Positions 43,113-56,111 of a stretch of 64,000 nucleotides of DNA are shown here, piece after piece. How positions within the stretch are numbered: the stretch's first letter is position 1; each line of letters begins with the position of its first letter. The notes beneath the pieces are model-generated. The model searched no databases and had not been told where the DNA came from. It worked only from the letters and a program-made list of their open reading frames with translations. The translations under genes and the position numbers were made by a program. The stretch is from Aptenodytes patagonicus (taxonomy: Eukaryota; Chordata; Aves; Sphenisciformes; Spheniscidae). The stretch lies in contig NC_134957.1 of NCBI RefSeq assembly GCF_965638725.1, positions 17,446,101-17,510,100 on the forward strand. Reading direction: 5' to 3'.

Positions 43113-44358
43113 CAAAGTGTCTCAGTCATCTTTTTCCTCCTAGCATTTACTTTGAAAGCAGAATAGCTGTTGTGCTGTTGCCACCCTCCCTTGCTGAAGC
43201 TTCTTCTCCTTGGACATCAGAAAGCACCCACTTTGAAGTCAAATGTTCTGTACTTGGGTTACTTGCAAAAGAGTTACTGACGCTGAATTCATTTTCTGTG
43301 GTCCCTCTCCAGTCTTAGGGCAGTATTGTGCATTTCTGTAGTGTACACTAAGCTTTTAATTGTAATTGTGTTATACACAGTGATGCTTATGTGTAGCTTG
43401 ATAAAAGGGATGTTTATATACATATACATTTTTTTAACTGATATTAACTAAAGTGCTGATCTGTCCAGGCTGGTCATTCTCCTCTACTATTGGTTTAGAC
43501 CCCACTGCATTTGTAAGTACTGAGCGAAGAAATAACCTCCGGTTTCCCTTTTGTATTGGTTTATCAACTCCTTACTCATGGGGAAAAAACCCAACTCTTA
43601 AATTGATTCCAATTCAAATATTTAGTAAGACTGTGGAATGCTAGTTACTTCTGCACTTCACAGGCAAGATTTATGTACAGATATACATAAATCACTACAG
43701 TTGTGGTACTTTGATCTTTGCTTAGGGTGAGAAACAAGCCCCCCCCCCCCTTTTTTTTTTTAATTTTATTTTAAAGGACATGCCTACAGAGATGGCTTCC
43801 ATAAGTTCCTATAGTCCTGTCACTGAGGCATTACTGGCCAAAACCAGGTAGAGCTGTGGTACTCTGAGCGAAAGACCTTCCACGTTCAGGAAGAGGTAAA
43901 ACCTGAAGTGTTCCAGCGGTGGAATTACTCTCCTTCAGTGGCTCTCTCCTGCCCCTTATCTTTAGCTGAGAAAGAGAAGTTCTTTGGGATCCACCTTTGC
44001 CTTGTGGAAAGTATGAGTAAAGTATGGGGTAGGCGCTTGAGTCGCTGCAGTTTCTGCTCTTTGTAGATTACTCTGTGGTTTGTGTGAGCTACTGCTGCAT
44101 GCTTGAGTTAGTTTCCCTTCAGTTTTATGAAAGTATTTTTTCAACTCTGAAAAAACATTTGTAAGTCCAGACTCTTTTTTTGTAAGGCTAAGTTTCTACG
44201 TTTGGATACAGTACCTTAAGCAGCAGTGTGGGATGAAACCTACAATTGTGTTGTCCACTGTTCCGGTGTCGTTTGTGTGCACATTGGTCTGTTAGTTGAG
44301 AAGTTTAACTTTGCACAAGTAACCCATGTAAGAAACTGTACATTTTTCAAAAGTTGTA

Positions 44359-44364
44359 AATAAA
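44359..44364 (+). terminator. Distal polyadenylation signal of UBE2A
   Basis: AATAAA within TTGTAAATAAAGTG, 1.29 kb after the stop, giving a 3' UTR of about 43069-44385. The AT-rich, T-tract content upstream is typical of a long vertebrate 3' UTR. Confidence 0.75.
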
Positions 44365-44389
44365 GTGTAACCTTAGTGCTTATTGTATA

Positions 44390-47300
44390 AATAGGCAAGA
44401 GGCGTATAACTCTGGTTATTTTAACTGGGACGGGAGGAGGCTGTTGTGCGATCAAGCTCCAGGTAGACTCTTGCAGCAGGATTGTGAAATACTTCCTAAC
44501 TGTCTGGGCAGTAGTTGTCGCGCTTCGGCGGAAGCTGGGCCGGTTCTAGTGCGGGGACAATAAACTCAGCCCTTCCAGCCAGGAGAAGGAGGTGCGAGGG
44601 GCAAAGAAGGAAAGACAGGCCAGGAGCAACTAACTAGCAGAGAAAGGGAGAAACAGACCCAAGTCTTAGCAAAAAAAGCACTTGGGGGAAGCTCAGCACG
44701 GTGTCATGCTGACGCGTGAACTGTTGACAAAAAAGGAGCCTGTGATAATGAGTTAGTTACAGCAACTTAACAGGCTCAGTAGCAAATTGATACAGGAATC
44801 TCATTTATTTTCCTCCTGTCTTATGAGGGAGAGAACAGGATTTAAAATGACTGACACATAACAAAAGCCGGTACTGCTGCTTAGCTCTATGATTAAGATA
44901 GAAGCTGCCAGGCTCTCCCAAATAAATTGGATTGGGATTTGTACCTGCTGTGACGACAGCTCATACCCCTGAACAGGCCTGTTGTCTTACATGGAACAGC
45001 CTTTTACCACGGAAGGCCTACCTAAGTTATACTTGCTCATTTTCCTAAAGGACCGAGTGTCTTAACCGGGCCCTCGTACCAGCCAGGTCTGGCAGTCTCT
45101 TGGGGGTGTGTGGAGAAGGCAGGACAGAGTGAGTCTGCCTCAAGTAATCGTGTTTGTTTCTTAAGCATTCCCTGTGCAAGACTTTCCCAAGTCAGAGCCA
45201 GTCAAGCAACGAGCACCTTAGTTGCCCCTGCTAAGTTATAGACCAGTGCAAAAAAAACCCAAACAAACCAACCCACCAAAACAAACCACCCAAGCCCAGC
45301 ACCTGCATTGCTAGGGATGACCGAGGCCAACCACGAGTATCTGAACCATGGCCCTGTACCAGCTGTAACGATTTCTGCAAGCTATTGCAAGCAGAACCTG
45401 TTCCGAATGGTCCACATCGTTCTAATGTCACAGAAGCCCTCGCATCAGTCCCTCCATTTTTGTATTTGTCTTGCTAGTCACTAAAAAAAAAAAGAAAAGG
45501 ATGGAGTGGACTCTTAAGGCAGCCAGAAACAAGAGCAGCACACAGCTGCAAAAAAACAAACAAACAAAAAAGCACAAACCTCACCTTTACACCCCTCTCA
45601 GGCAAGGCTCGCATCCACTAACTTGCTTTTAAACCCCGTGCTGGCTCTCCAGAAAGCTTACGGCTCTATAAACGCAACCGTGCCGGAGAGGCTGGCAATT
45701 CTTTAGCTCAAACAGGTAACACCGTCACCCAAAGCTACAGCCACTAACTGAACAGGAAAGCAACAGAGGGGTCCTGCACAGAGGTACCGCGCTCGGCAAG
45801 GATGGGTGGCCGAGAGTCACGGCTGCTACCTGGGACAGGAAAAGCAACACCCTGCACAGTCACACTAGATCGCTGCCCCTGTTGAGGTACCATTATGTTT
45901 AGCCAGCCCCCCCAAAGAGGCATTTTTCATCCTGAATACTGCAGTCGTGCTCTTGCTGCCTTTCTTCAGCATCACCAAGCTCTGAAGACCTGCTGCACAG
46001 CCAAGTTGGGGGGGGGGGGGGGGGGGGGGGCTGCACTCCTGCTTGCAGGAGTAGCTGCCTAGAAAGTACCAGGCTTCTTCCACTCCTACATCGCCATCTG
46101 CCAGAGCCCAGCGTCCTTGAGAGCAGAATTCAGAAGTAGAGGGAATAATGCACGCACAGAGAAAAAAAAACCCAAACAACAAAACCAACATACTTTCAGA
46201 ATGAACTGCCAGATTATTTTTCTGCAAAGACAGCAGCAGCATGTTTTTATTTCAGAAGTCCCAAGCTAGCAGAAGCTGTGCTGCAGCCATCCAGGCAGAG
46301 AGAGGAGGGAATGCTTGCTCTCTTCGTCCTGAGCGAGCCTTACCTGCCAGGGCAGCCTCTTCCTTTTCACACTGAACGATGGGGATGAAAAATGCCTCTA
46401 ACTGCACATCACCAGGATATTCTGCTTCATCAGTAGAGGTCAGTCACCCTCTCCTCAGCCCTGAGAGTATTTGAAAAGAAAACGGAATAGGAGGTGGGGA
46501 AAAAGGCTAGAGGATGATGTGAAAAGATGGAGAGGCAACTATAGGCAGCAGAAAAACAAAAGCGATAGCTGAGACACAAGGCACCAGGAGAACTAACAAA
46601 AAAAAAAAAAACCCAACTTCATTAGGACTGGCTTCGCGCTAAAGAATCATCAGCGGGCCCTACTGCTGACAGCGAAAACCCAGCACCTCTAGGCACATCT
46701 CACTCCTGGCTCTTCCAAGGCCAGTGCCTAACCGCCATGTTTTCCAAACACGGAGCCAGCGTTCCTCCAAGGTTCCAAAGCACCGTGTCCTGTGGTACTG
46801 CTGGCAGACCGGCGTAGGCGGAGGTCAGAGCCTCCTTCCCAGGCAGGGAGAGGAGCGCTCTGGCCTCCCAGCAGCGCGTGCCAGTCCTGGAGAGACGCCA
46901 CGCTCACACCGCACGTCGGAGCAACACCAGAAAGTTTACTTGTGAATCGCCCTTGACATACAGAAGCGCAGGTGCAGTAACGGAGCAGAGAAATAATTAG
47001 GCACAGATTTGATTTTGCTCAGGATTAAAGAGCTTATATTCAAAGTAAAAAAATAAGTTATATAACAGTCCCCACGAGCATCTTTGAGCGTGGGCTCTGC
47101 GGTTACCTCCAGTTCTTGTATTTCACACTTCACCACGGTATTTGCACACGTCAAGCAGTGCTCCGAGGTAAAAATGCACTGGAATTCTCTTAGCCCGATA
47201 CACTGACGATTAAGGTGCATTCAGTAATTCTCAGTATGGGAGACTCAAGGTAGAAATCTATGAATAAAACTGTACAGTTAAACTGGTTAAGGACATCTCT

Positions 47301-47400
47301 CTACATACACAGCAGAGACAAGACCTCGCTATATATATTTCTCAAGAATAAACGCAGTTTTCACACTTTTTTTTTTAATACAAAGTGTGACAAATCCTGT
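44390..47400. other. Intergenic region between the 3' ends of UBE2A and NKRF
   Basis: No supported gene. It contains a G23 run (46008-46030) and A/C-rich low-complexity DNA (about 45247-45295). The NKRF 3' UTR might extend into the right part if a more distal poly(A) site is used. Confidence 0.6.
46008..46030. repeat. G23 homopolymer
   Basis: Uninterrupted run of 23 G in intergenic DNA. The true length is uncertain in any assembly. Confidence 0.92.
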
Positions 47401-47419
47401 TTTTTTCCAGAAATAAAAC

Positions 47420-47431
47420 TTTATTTTTATT
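47420..47431 (-). terminator. Likely polyadenylation signals of NKRF
   Basis: Two adjacent AATAAA hexamers on the minus strand (47420-47425 and 47426-47431), about 455 bases after the NKRF stop. Further AATAAA copies on the minus strand near 47490-47503 make the exact end uncertain. Confidence 0.5.
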
Positions 47432-47510
47432 GTCATTAATACCAACTTTACATACAGGTTTATTCCCCCAGACTGCATTTCCTTTGCTTTTTATTATTTT
47501 ATTGTTTTGT

Positions 47511-47533
47511 AAAAAAAAAAAAAAAAAAAAAAA
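47511..47533. repeat. A23 homopolymer (T23 in NKRF 3' UTR sense)
   Basis: Run of 23 A on the plus strand between the NKRF stop and its probable poly(A) signals, so the mRNA would carry a U23 tract. Confidence 0.92.
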
Positions 47534-47883
47534 GGGCTTTTTTTTTCCTTCCTTGGTCAAGGAGAATAAGGGAACTATAATTTTAAATGATGTCAAATTC
47601 CTTCTCGTTGGATGTGTGTTTTTGCTGTTACAAAACTATTAAAATGTGAAGGAACAAGTAATATCAAAGACACATACAGCAACAGCACTACTGCTTTTGG
47701 GTTGTGCTAATATACTTGAACAGAACTCGGTCAGTTCTAAACGCCTAACAACGTTTTAGAAATTATATTAACGAAGTAGAAGACCTTAACGTTAATATAA
47801 CCCACAACAAGAAAAATGCAGCATCTCTTTCTTTAATCGAATACCTAGGAAGCTCGGTCTCCGGTAAAACGGGACACCCAACC

Positions 47884-50800
47884 TCAGTTTGTTTGAGGCA
47901 TAATAAGTTCGTAATGCCCAACCTGGCCTTCTTGCTTCAGCTGGTCTAAGAGATCTTCCTTGCGCCGCTTCCTGCTTACCACCAAGTATCTGTTGTGCCC
48001 CTGCCCGTGAGATTTACTTTTAAGACCATATTTTTGGGCGATCTGATGTATCTGCTTCCGCTCATCCATGGTCAGTTCTCGAGAGAAAGTCAAGTCAATG
48101 TGACTTTCTGAGCGTGCATAGTTTCGAATGATCTCTTCAATATCTCTTTTAGCGATTTTGTTCACCCTTTCCACATCAAGCCCGAGTCCTTCCCTTTTAA
48201 ACTGCTCCTTCACCGAGATAGGCTCTCTAATTCCTTCACCATCTTTCCCTAGGCCACCGCCTGTCCAGCCCATCTTTCTTAAAATTTGATTCCCAATGTT
48301 GTCCTCTTTGATCTTCTGTTTGAAAGCCTCCTCTGCTGATCGACCCCGAATCTCATTTCTGGAGATGACGTCTTCGACGGTGCCCTTCTTCAGGTTATTA
48401 ACAACAGTTGGCTGAGTCTTTTTGAGGATTTTCACGGCTTCCTCTGCTGCCTCGTGCTTGACAGATTTCTTCACTCCAACTGCTTCTGCGATGAATTCGT
48501 CTTCAAGCAGCACCTTGCATTTCCATCGCATGCCAGTCATCCTTTCAAAGACATACTCCACCGTCATCTTGTTGAACTGGGCGGTGTCATTCAGCGTACA
48601 CACCGGATTACTGGAGTTCTCATACACCACGAGGTCCTTCAGGTCCTTCTTCCTTCCGGAGCCCCGCGACGAGCAGCCCACTTTCTGAACCTGGGTCACT
48701 TTGATGGCTGCTATATTTGACTGTATCTTCTGCAGAATTTTCAGTGCCTCCTCAGCTGCTGCGTGCTTGCTGGTCTTTTTAGTGCCAAATCCCTCAGCTA
48801 GGCAGTGATCTTGTAGATACACTTGACAACGCCACGAGCGGTTGGGCATTAATTCATATTTATATTCAACAGACATTTTGTTATATGAGGCAGAATTGTT
48901 AAGTATTCCTATTGCGTCGCTGGCATTCTCTGTGAGGACAAAACTAGTCCAGTGTTTGTTGGTATTAGTGGAACCTTTCACAGATTCAGTACCAGGCTGC
49001 ATCGGGACACAGTCCCTGTTGGCAACTACAAACTCCTCATGAGGTTTGAGAGCAGGAGGGAAGTCTGGGCGACTCACGCCTGCCTCGCACACCACCAAGT
49101 CTTCGTGATAGGTGTGCTTGAACTTCCGCTGAACAACCCTAACTTCCACAGACTTCTTCAGCAGCTTGACTGCCAGCTCCGCGGCTCGATCCCTGGATCC
49201 GTTTTTGCTGCCAGCGTAACCGGTGGTCAGGTAGACATTCTGACATCGCACTTCACAAGCAAAGCCATCTGTTAGGAGCTTCTTGCTCTTGGGGAGGTCA
49301 GCAGGGGCGATTTCTTTCAGAGGAACATAAATATATTCAGGATTTGTCTTGCATGCCTGAATTGAACGTGTCAAAAGATACGTATAGTTTATTTTATCAG
49401 TCCCAGTGTTTGCATCTGGGTTAGCAAGATTTTTCCAGATAGCTGCTGACAGTTTCTCGATAAAACTCTGCTTCAGCATTATAGCTGACGGAGGGAAAAT
49501 CTCTGATGCAGACTGGACAGTTGAAGGAGAAAGAGAAACCTGCAACACGCTGCTTGTGGTAGAGTCCATACTATTCACAGCCGCCTTGGCGGCTGCTGCC
49601 TGGCCTGCAAAGCCAAACCCAGCTGAGTTGGAGAGCTGGGGATCCACCTCCTGTGCACTCGCAAAAGAATTTGTACAGTTTTCAGCTGGCTGCGCTATGC
49701 TGTTTGTATTTGCCTCCTGGTTCACCTCCTGCATTTGGTTATCCAAAGAATCTTCCTTCTTGCCATCCTTCTCAGCACTGGTGACAAAGTGTATGGGTTC
49801 AAAACGTGGTCGCACCCGGAACCTGGGGACCATCTTTTTGGGTGGCTCAGGAATCTCTTCCAGCTCTGGACCTACGGGGTGGAAGAAAATGACAAAGTTA
49901 CCAATACGTGCTGTGACAGGGAGACAATATTTTCACAGAGCGATCTCCAGGAGGAGCCCGCAGGCTTCCCACTTCTTTGCCACAAACCAAAAGGTTTCCT
50001 TCCAAAGACATTCCCAATTGATCAAATGAGACCATTCGTTCTTGTGCAGGTCACTACAGCGGTATCTCCAGCTCCACAACTACCATACAAAAATCTCTCC
50101 ATATTTAGTTACATGGATTTTAGGTCTGAATCACTCGTTCTGCCCTGCAACATTGCCCACTGTACCCATCCAGTCATTTCTGAAGTTAATCCATTCAAAG
50201 CTACTAAAACAAGTAAAAACTATGGCCAATAAGACAGAACACCACGCCGGGACTAGAGCCTCAGCTCTGACTCTGCTGCAGGGTTGCACGATGATCTCAG
50301 AAACTACTTTATTTTCAGGTTCTTCTCATTTGATGGAGGAACACAGTGATACCGAACCCTCCTTTCCAAAAGACGCAGGGCTGTTAATGACAGTGTTAAT
50401 AGAAGCTTATGTTCTGTAAATATAACTACCCTTGGCTAAAGGACACCAAACATGGAGAAATCTGCCCGAGCCTCAGGCGACAGCTGCAGTGGCAGGGGGG
50501 GGCCCATTTCACATCACTGGTAGACCTCATTTCTTAACCAGAAGAAATGCGAACGAGGCAGAATATCCTGATACACACAGCTACTGCAGGAAATGAGAAT
50601 CAAATAGCTGATAAGCAAACATGTTACATCTAAAAGATGGTTATACAAGACTTCTCCTGTGAAAGATTTAGCCCCTGCACGCTGAAGTGGTACATGTGTG
50701 TAATTTCATCAGAGGCGCAAAAGGCCACCTCAGCACCTTGGAAGGAGCCGCCTAATCCAATGCCAATGTGTGCAACCGTAATATAGGTCAGGCAACACAT

Positions 50801-53800
50801 CTGTCTAGACGTCACACTACCATAGCGTATTTATCATAGCCTAGTTCATTGCAGATGAAAAAACCGCTTCGCATACAGCATAAACAGGCCTTCATATTTA
50901 AATCAGGTGACAAAGCTCTTACACATGCGTTAAATCCTTCAGTCGTCAGTTTTGATGAATTATGGCAAGGTTTACATTTCTTGCTCAGTTTGGTATTTTG
51001 ATGATTGCACTGCAGCAGCATCTAAAGGCTCTCACCAGCAGAATAGCTCTTTACGCTGCCTGTGTACATGCAATAGAGAACCCTTCCCCTCAGAGCTGCT
51101 GCCTGAGAGACAGACAAAACATGGGAGAAAAGTAGTATTTTTCTCAGTTTTGCAGCTGGCCCATGGAAGCACAGAAAGATTGCTGGGTGTCAAAGTAAGG
51201 AAAGAAACTTTGGCAGAGCTAGGGGTTATATCCAAGCCTAGAGGAGTCCTGTGCTGTCTGACCATTTGCGCTTTAAACAGCCAAACTACTGACTGACCCT
51301 GCCTCACAAAGCAAGGGCCTGCCTGCTCGCACCCGCACCCTGCACCTGCACCCACGAACAATCCCCCCGCCCCTCCCCCTGGAGAGAGGGCAGGGAGCTC
51401 TCAAGGTGCTGGAGAGGAGCCAGCGGATGAAGCCATTGAACCGCCAGCCCTCTCTGCCTGCTGCATTTCCTCCCACTGGAAAAGCTACAGCTGGAACATG
51501 GATCCCTGAGACCATGGGGCTGGGCTGACATATGCAGGACTCTTCCAGGTCCCGTAGGGAGAAAAAAAAATAAATTAAACACTCCCCACCATCACCACCC
51601 AGTGCTCCAGGCAGGTCGTAACTCAAAATCAATAAGCTGAACTCCACATCTCCATGCACAGGTACAATCCCGTCTCAGGTCGGAACATCACCCCTCACCA
51701 CAGTGAAGAAGGGCAGACAGATATTTAATTACATCGATTCAACTCCCTAACACTATCACTAGGGAAAATCAATTAGCTGGTAATTTCAATGAAAAATTAT
51801 ATTTTCTTAAGCAAAAAGAGAACTCTGCATGAATTATGTACATCCCACAACGTGGCAGAGGAGGGGAAACGGCTGCAGTCTAGCAGAGTACATCGTGGTC
51901 ATTTCTCTTCAGTTTGCCATGCTGGCTCTCTTGGAGGCGGCCCCGTGGCGCATTGCTCTCCCCACGCTCCCACTAATGCCCACCAAACACCGACAGGGAA
52001 GGGTGTCTCCTTTGACACACAGGCAGATATACTCACTGTCAGATGGAGAGCGGTATCTTTTTAGCTTCCTGCTAGGGACCAACTCGTACGTCCTCATTTC
52101 CCCGATATCGATGCCTTCAGCCATCTTCAGAACCTTCTCCATGACTTGCAAGCCATATCTGTGTGGATTCAACAGCAAACCACTTTAGAACTGGTCCCAC
52201 AGGGGCAACACACACACATGCACGCACAAGCCTTTATTATGCAAAACAAGAACTAAAGCTGCCTGAGACATAGTACCTGGTGCAAGGGAGATGCTCCCCC
52301 TGATTTTGCTGGAGTACTAACGGGGGACCTGACCACCGGCCTCGCGCTGTAGCTAGTTCAGTGCTGGCAGACAGCAGCTGGCAGACAGCACACCAGCTAA
52401 CAAGCTACCTGGCTCTAAGTGAACCCATTTGTGAATAACAAACCGTGCAGCCACCAAACTGATGGTGTTTTAAACTTAAATACATTATCTGTCAAAATAT
52501 AACATTTGGCAGAGCTACTAGGAACACTTAGGGACATGGGTGTGGAAAAGGAGGAGTCTCTGTGGGCATTGCAGCTGCAGTGAACTAAGCACAGGAGCGA
52601 CTGACTGGCACTGAAGTCTTGTCTGGGTCAGCAGCCACAGACCGTACGTCACCGATACTGAAATCATGGATGTCAGATGACAAAGGCATTGCTCAACCTT
52701 TATTGAACACTCTTTAAAAAGCCATACTAATTTCTAGCGTGGTAGCTGTAACTGAAACATTTTAAATCCCTGAGCCATGACAGAGGTGAGGTGGCTGTAA
52801 ACTAGCTCTGTGCAAACCCTGACCCTGCTGCAGCACGCTCGCAGTTCCACACAGGCAGGACACACACTGTACAACCCCATCCCTCTTGGCCCTACCTTCC
52901 CGACCATCTCAGTGTTCCATTGCTCCAGGGATCTGTCACATGTTTTCAAGCCATTTGTATGGCTGAAGCTGAGCAAGAAAAAAACCCCAAACCTTTCTAA
53001 CCAAGGAGAACCTACAAACATGGCCTGAAAACAGCCTCCGACAGCTTCGCGCTGTGGTTCAGAAAGGAGAAAAAGCAATCTTGCACCTGTTCCACAGTGT
53101 GCACACCTTCAAAAGTCAAAAAGCATCAGGTCACTGCCCATGGACAGGAGTCTACAACTGTCCCAACAGCTAGTGCTGCAATAACTTGCACCAGCTTTTA
53201 AATACTACTGTTCCAAGGGCTCTGGAAGTCTACTCACTCTGCACTCAAGAAATGCCCTTCCTGTTCCTGATTTAGAGGGCCAGGCAGAAATTAGATCAAT
53301 TTAAATTATTGGGTGAGAATTCTGAACACACACTACTGCAGTCCTTGCTTCACCTGCAGGTACCCAGCACAGCTCAGCCCCCAGCAGAGAGGCAGTGGAA
53401 CCGGGCATGGGAAGAAAATGCCAAGACGGATCAAAGGAAGGCGGACGGCAATGATATCCTCATCCTCCCGCAGCCAGAAGGGAGAGGGGTGGGAATCCCT
53501 ATTCCTCTCTCTGGCTTACAGGGAGAAGAGTACACTGCCTGTGATGGGAACATGAAGGACGATGCCCTTTTCCAGCAGGGCACGAGAACAGCGTTAGATG
53601 TGACACAAGTGTGTCACTTTTCTTCACAAAGGATGGAGATGTCTGGGGCTCAGATTTCTGCCCGGGGGGAAGATCAACCAGTCACAACACGTGTTTGTCT
53701 AACCTGGCCTTAGAAATCTCAAGTTGTGGAGACTGCAGGTGGAGGCAGAGGAATGCCACACCTCCAATGCCTAACTAAAGTCTCCCTGGCATGACTTAAA

Positions 53801-56111
53801 TACATTACCTCTTATCCTGACCCCAGTAGCTCAGGAGCATAATGCTTCCTCAGCACCACCACCATTTTGCAGCCACCTTTAACGTATCTGAGAACACATG
53901 CATCTTCCCTCATCCACCCCTAAACTAAATGAATCCTGTTACTTAACTCCTGCCTCACAGACCATGTTTTCTAAGTCTTCTGGACATTCTCCAGATCATC
54001 CCCCACCAGAACACTCCCTCAGGTGTCATCAAGGAAGACTCTGATGTGTATTTACCCTGACTAACGGGTTGCCTTCAGCTAACAAGTGATCAATATTAAA
54101 AAAAACCAAACAAACAAAACCAACAACAAAACCCAAAAAACCACTAAACCAAAAAAACAACCAACAAACTTAAGAGAAAACAACAAAAATCCCCCAAACT
54201 TTGAAGTTATTCACTTGACACAGCAACAACGGCTCTTCCCAAGCAGCAAAAGGCAGTTCCAGAGAAAGCTGTGGGTCCCCCCCTTCCCCAGAAAACTCTA
54301 AGTAAAGCTGCCAATTGCTCTTCAACAGCGCAGCGTGTTCACCGTGCCCCTGCGGTGCGTTCACGTTCATGCCCAACACAAGCTTTGGGGAAACATCCTC
54401 ACTGACAATGGCCCTGCACCACATCATGTCTGAAACTATTGCTCATGTCTCCCCTGAGAGCTGCAGGTAGAGATGTTCATCAGGGAAAGTATGTGCACTT
54501 ACAGGCTTAAATTGCATCAATTTTTAGGATTTTAGATCTTGCCACATAGTTCTTCACTTCTGTTACCAGCACCCTATAGCCATATTGCATTGACTCCCAA
54601 AAGCACTGTCGCAAAGAAGGCCCTCCATTAAGACAGCACACAAACACGTAAGATGAGCTAACGGACCAAAGAGACTATGTCTGTAAAAGATACGTTCAAT
54701 TTTAACGTACTACTCGAGCTTTAGAATTTGAAGCCGATTTAAAACTGTGCTCAATTTTGGTGCTTGCAGAGCAGAATACTTTAGTACTTGGACCAGAAAG
54801 AAGTAAGAAAACATGCAGATCTACATTTGAAGATGTTGACTTGGCTCTGTACAAATGACACAAAATATTCCCCAACAAGGCTTTGGGACAGTAACATAAA
54901 TAGAAGTCAAACTGTGTGCCCTTCAGTGTTTACAAGCTCCTCTGTCACTGCACAATTTGCTGAAGTTAGTCGTTAAGCAGTTGCTTCTGCCTTTAGAGCC
55001 TCATGTCCTGTTAAAAATAATCACAACATCAGAAGTGGCAGTCGGGACGTGGGTGACGTTTCTGCAGATCTCCACAACCTTGCTAGTTACGGTACGGTGG
55101 TTTCTGCACGTTAACAGTAATCCTGATGAAGGGAAACCTCTTCCATTCACCGGGCCTATTTCTCTCAGAAAAACTGAGCTTTAAGGCGACTGTCTAGGCT
55201 GCTTGACGCTTAGAGGGATACTTTCTTCTCACCTAAGTTACAAAGCACAATACCACATGCTTAACGAGTCCTCGGGCATGGGACATCAAGAACTACTTTC
55301 AAAACACACACAGACTTTTTCAGCAGCTTGCTCCCCTCCACATACAAATACACACATATTCGAGCAAAGAAAACTGTCCAGGAACCGAAGTTCTCCGGCA
55401 TCGGCCCCTTCCACCCCAGCTCTTCTGGGGTTACTTTTTAGAAGGCAGCCGGGGCCGAGATTCAGCCGAGCAGCACCGGGCCACGACGGGAGCCCCAGAG
55501 AGCGGGGCGGCGAGAGAAGGGAGCCCGAGCTCCTTCTCCCCGCCCGGCGGCGGGGGCAGCCCGGGCCCGCTCCAGGCGGCGGCTTCAAACTTCTACCCCG
55601 ACTCCTGCCAGCAGACCGGGCCGCCTCCGCGGTGCCTCAGCTGCCCCAAGGCCTCGGGGGGACCCTCCTGAAGCCGGCCGACGCGCCGGGGCACCCACGC
55701 CTGACAGCGAGCGCCAGGCCCCGGCAGGCAGCGGGGTCGAGCGGCCCGGGGCCCGCCACGGCCCCCCCGGGCGGCCGCCTCAGGGCCCGGGCCCTCCTCA
55801 GGGCCTCCCCACACACCCGGGCCCGCCTCAGGGCCTCCCCCGGGCCCGATCGTTGCAAGACCCCCCCCGCGTCCCGAGGCGGCAGCCCGGTGCCGGGGGT
55901 GTCCCGCCGGGCCTCACCTGCAGCCCATGAAGACGTGGTTGGTCCAGAGGACGGAGAGCGAGAGGAGCTGGTCGATGGCGGCGCCGGGGTAGCCGTGGAG
56001 GTGGCGGAGGATGAAGCGGCGGCGCAGCCCCCATTGCCGCTCGGTCTCGTTGTACTGCCGCCACTGCTCCAGCACCGACTCGGGCACCCCCTCCGGCTCT
56101 GGCGGCGGCAT
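47884..56111 (-). CDS. NKRF: NKRF, NF-kappa-B-repressing factor, with N-terminal XTBD
   Basis: Nucleolar/nuclear RNA-binding factor; by established work it recruits the exonuclease XRN2, activates the helicase DHX15 in pre-rRNA processing, and represses some NF-kB targets. Three coding exons on the minus strand: 56111-55918, 52158-52037 and 49871-47884, 2304 bases joined in phase, 767 aa. Domains: XTBD at about residues 10-90; dsRBD-like folds at about 304-346, 425-488 and 527-590 (the second ends KTSKHAAAEEALKIL); a G-patch at about 630-673 (NQILRKMGWTGGGLG); an R3H domain at about 673-738; and the C-terminus GQVGHYELIMPQTN. A start at M71 (52142) would give 697 aa, matching the commonly annotated 690-aa human form, but would cut the XTBD. 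An upstream in-frame ATG exists at 56180. Most of the protein is in one large last exon, as in mammals. Confidence 0.95.
49872..52036 (-). other. NKRF intron 2
   Basis: Donor GTGAGT at 52036, acceptor CCCGTAG at 49872. It is unremarkable, with no gene seen. Confidence 0.75.
52159..55917 (-). other. NKRF intron 1
   Basis: Intron of 3.8 kb separating the XTBD-coding exon from the rest. It contains an A/C-rich low-complexity block (about 54097-54173) and nothing else I recognise. Confidence 0.7.
54097..54173. repeat. A/C-rich low-complexity sequence
   Basis: About 75 bases made almost only of A and C (AACAAACAAAACC-type units) inside NKRF intron 1, giving a pyrimidine-poor plus strand and a G/T-rich transcript. 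Confidence 0.8.
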
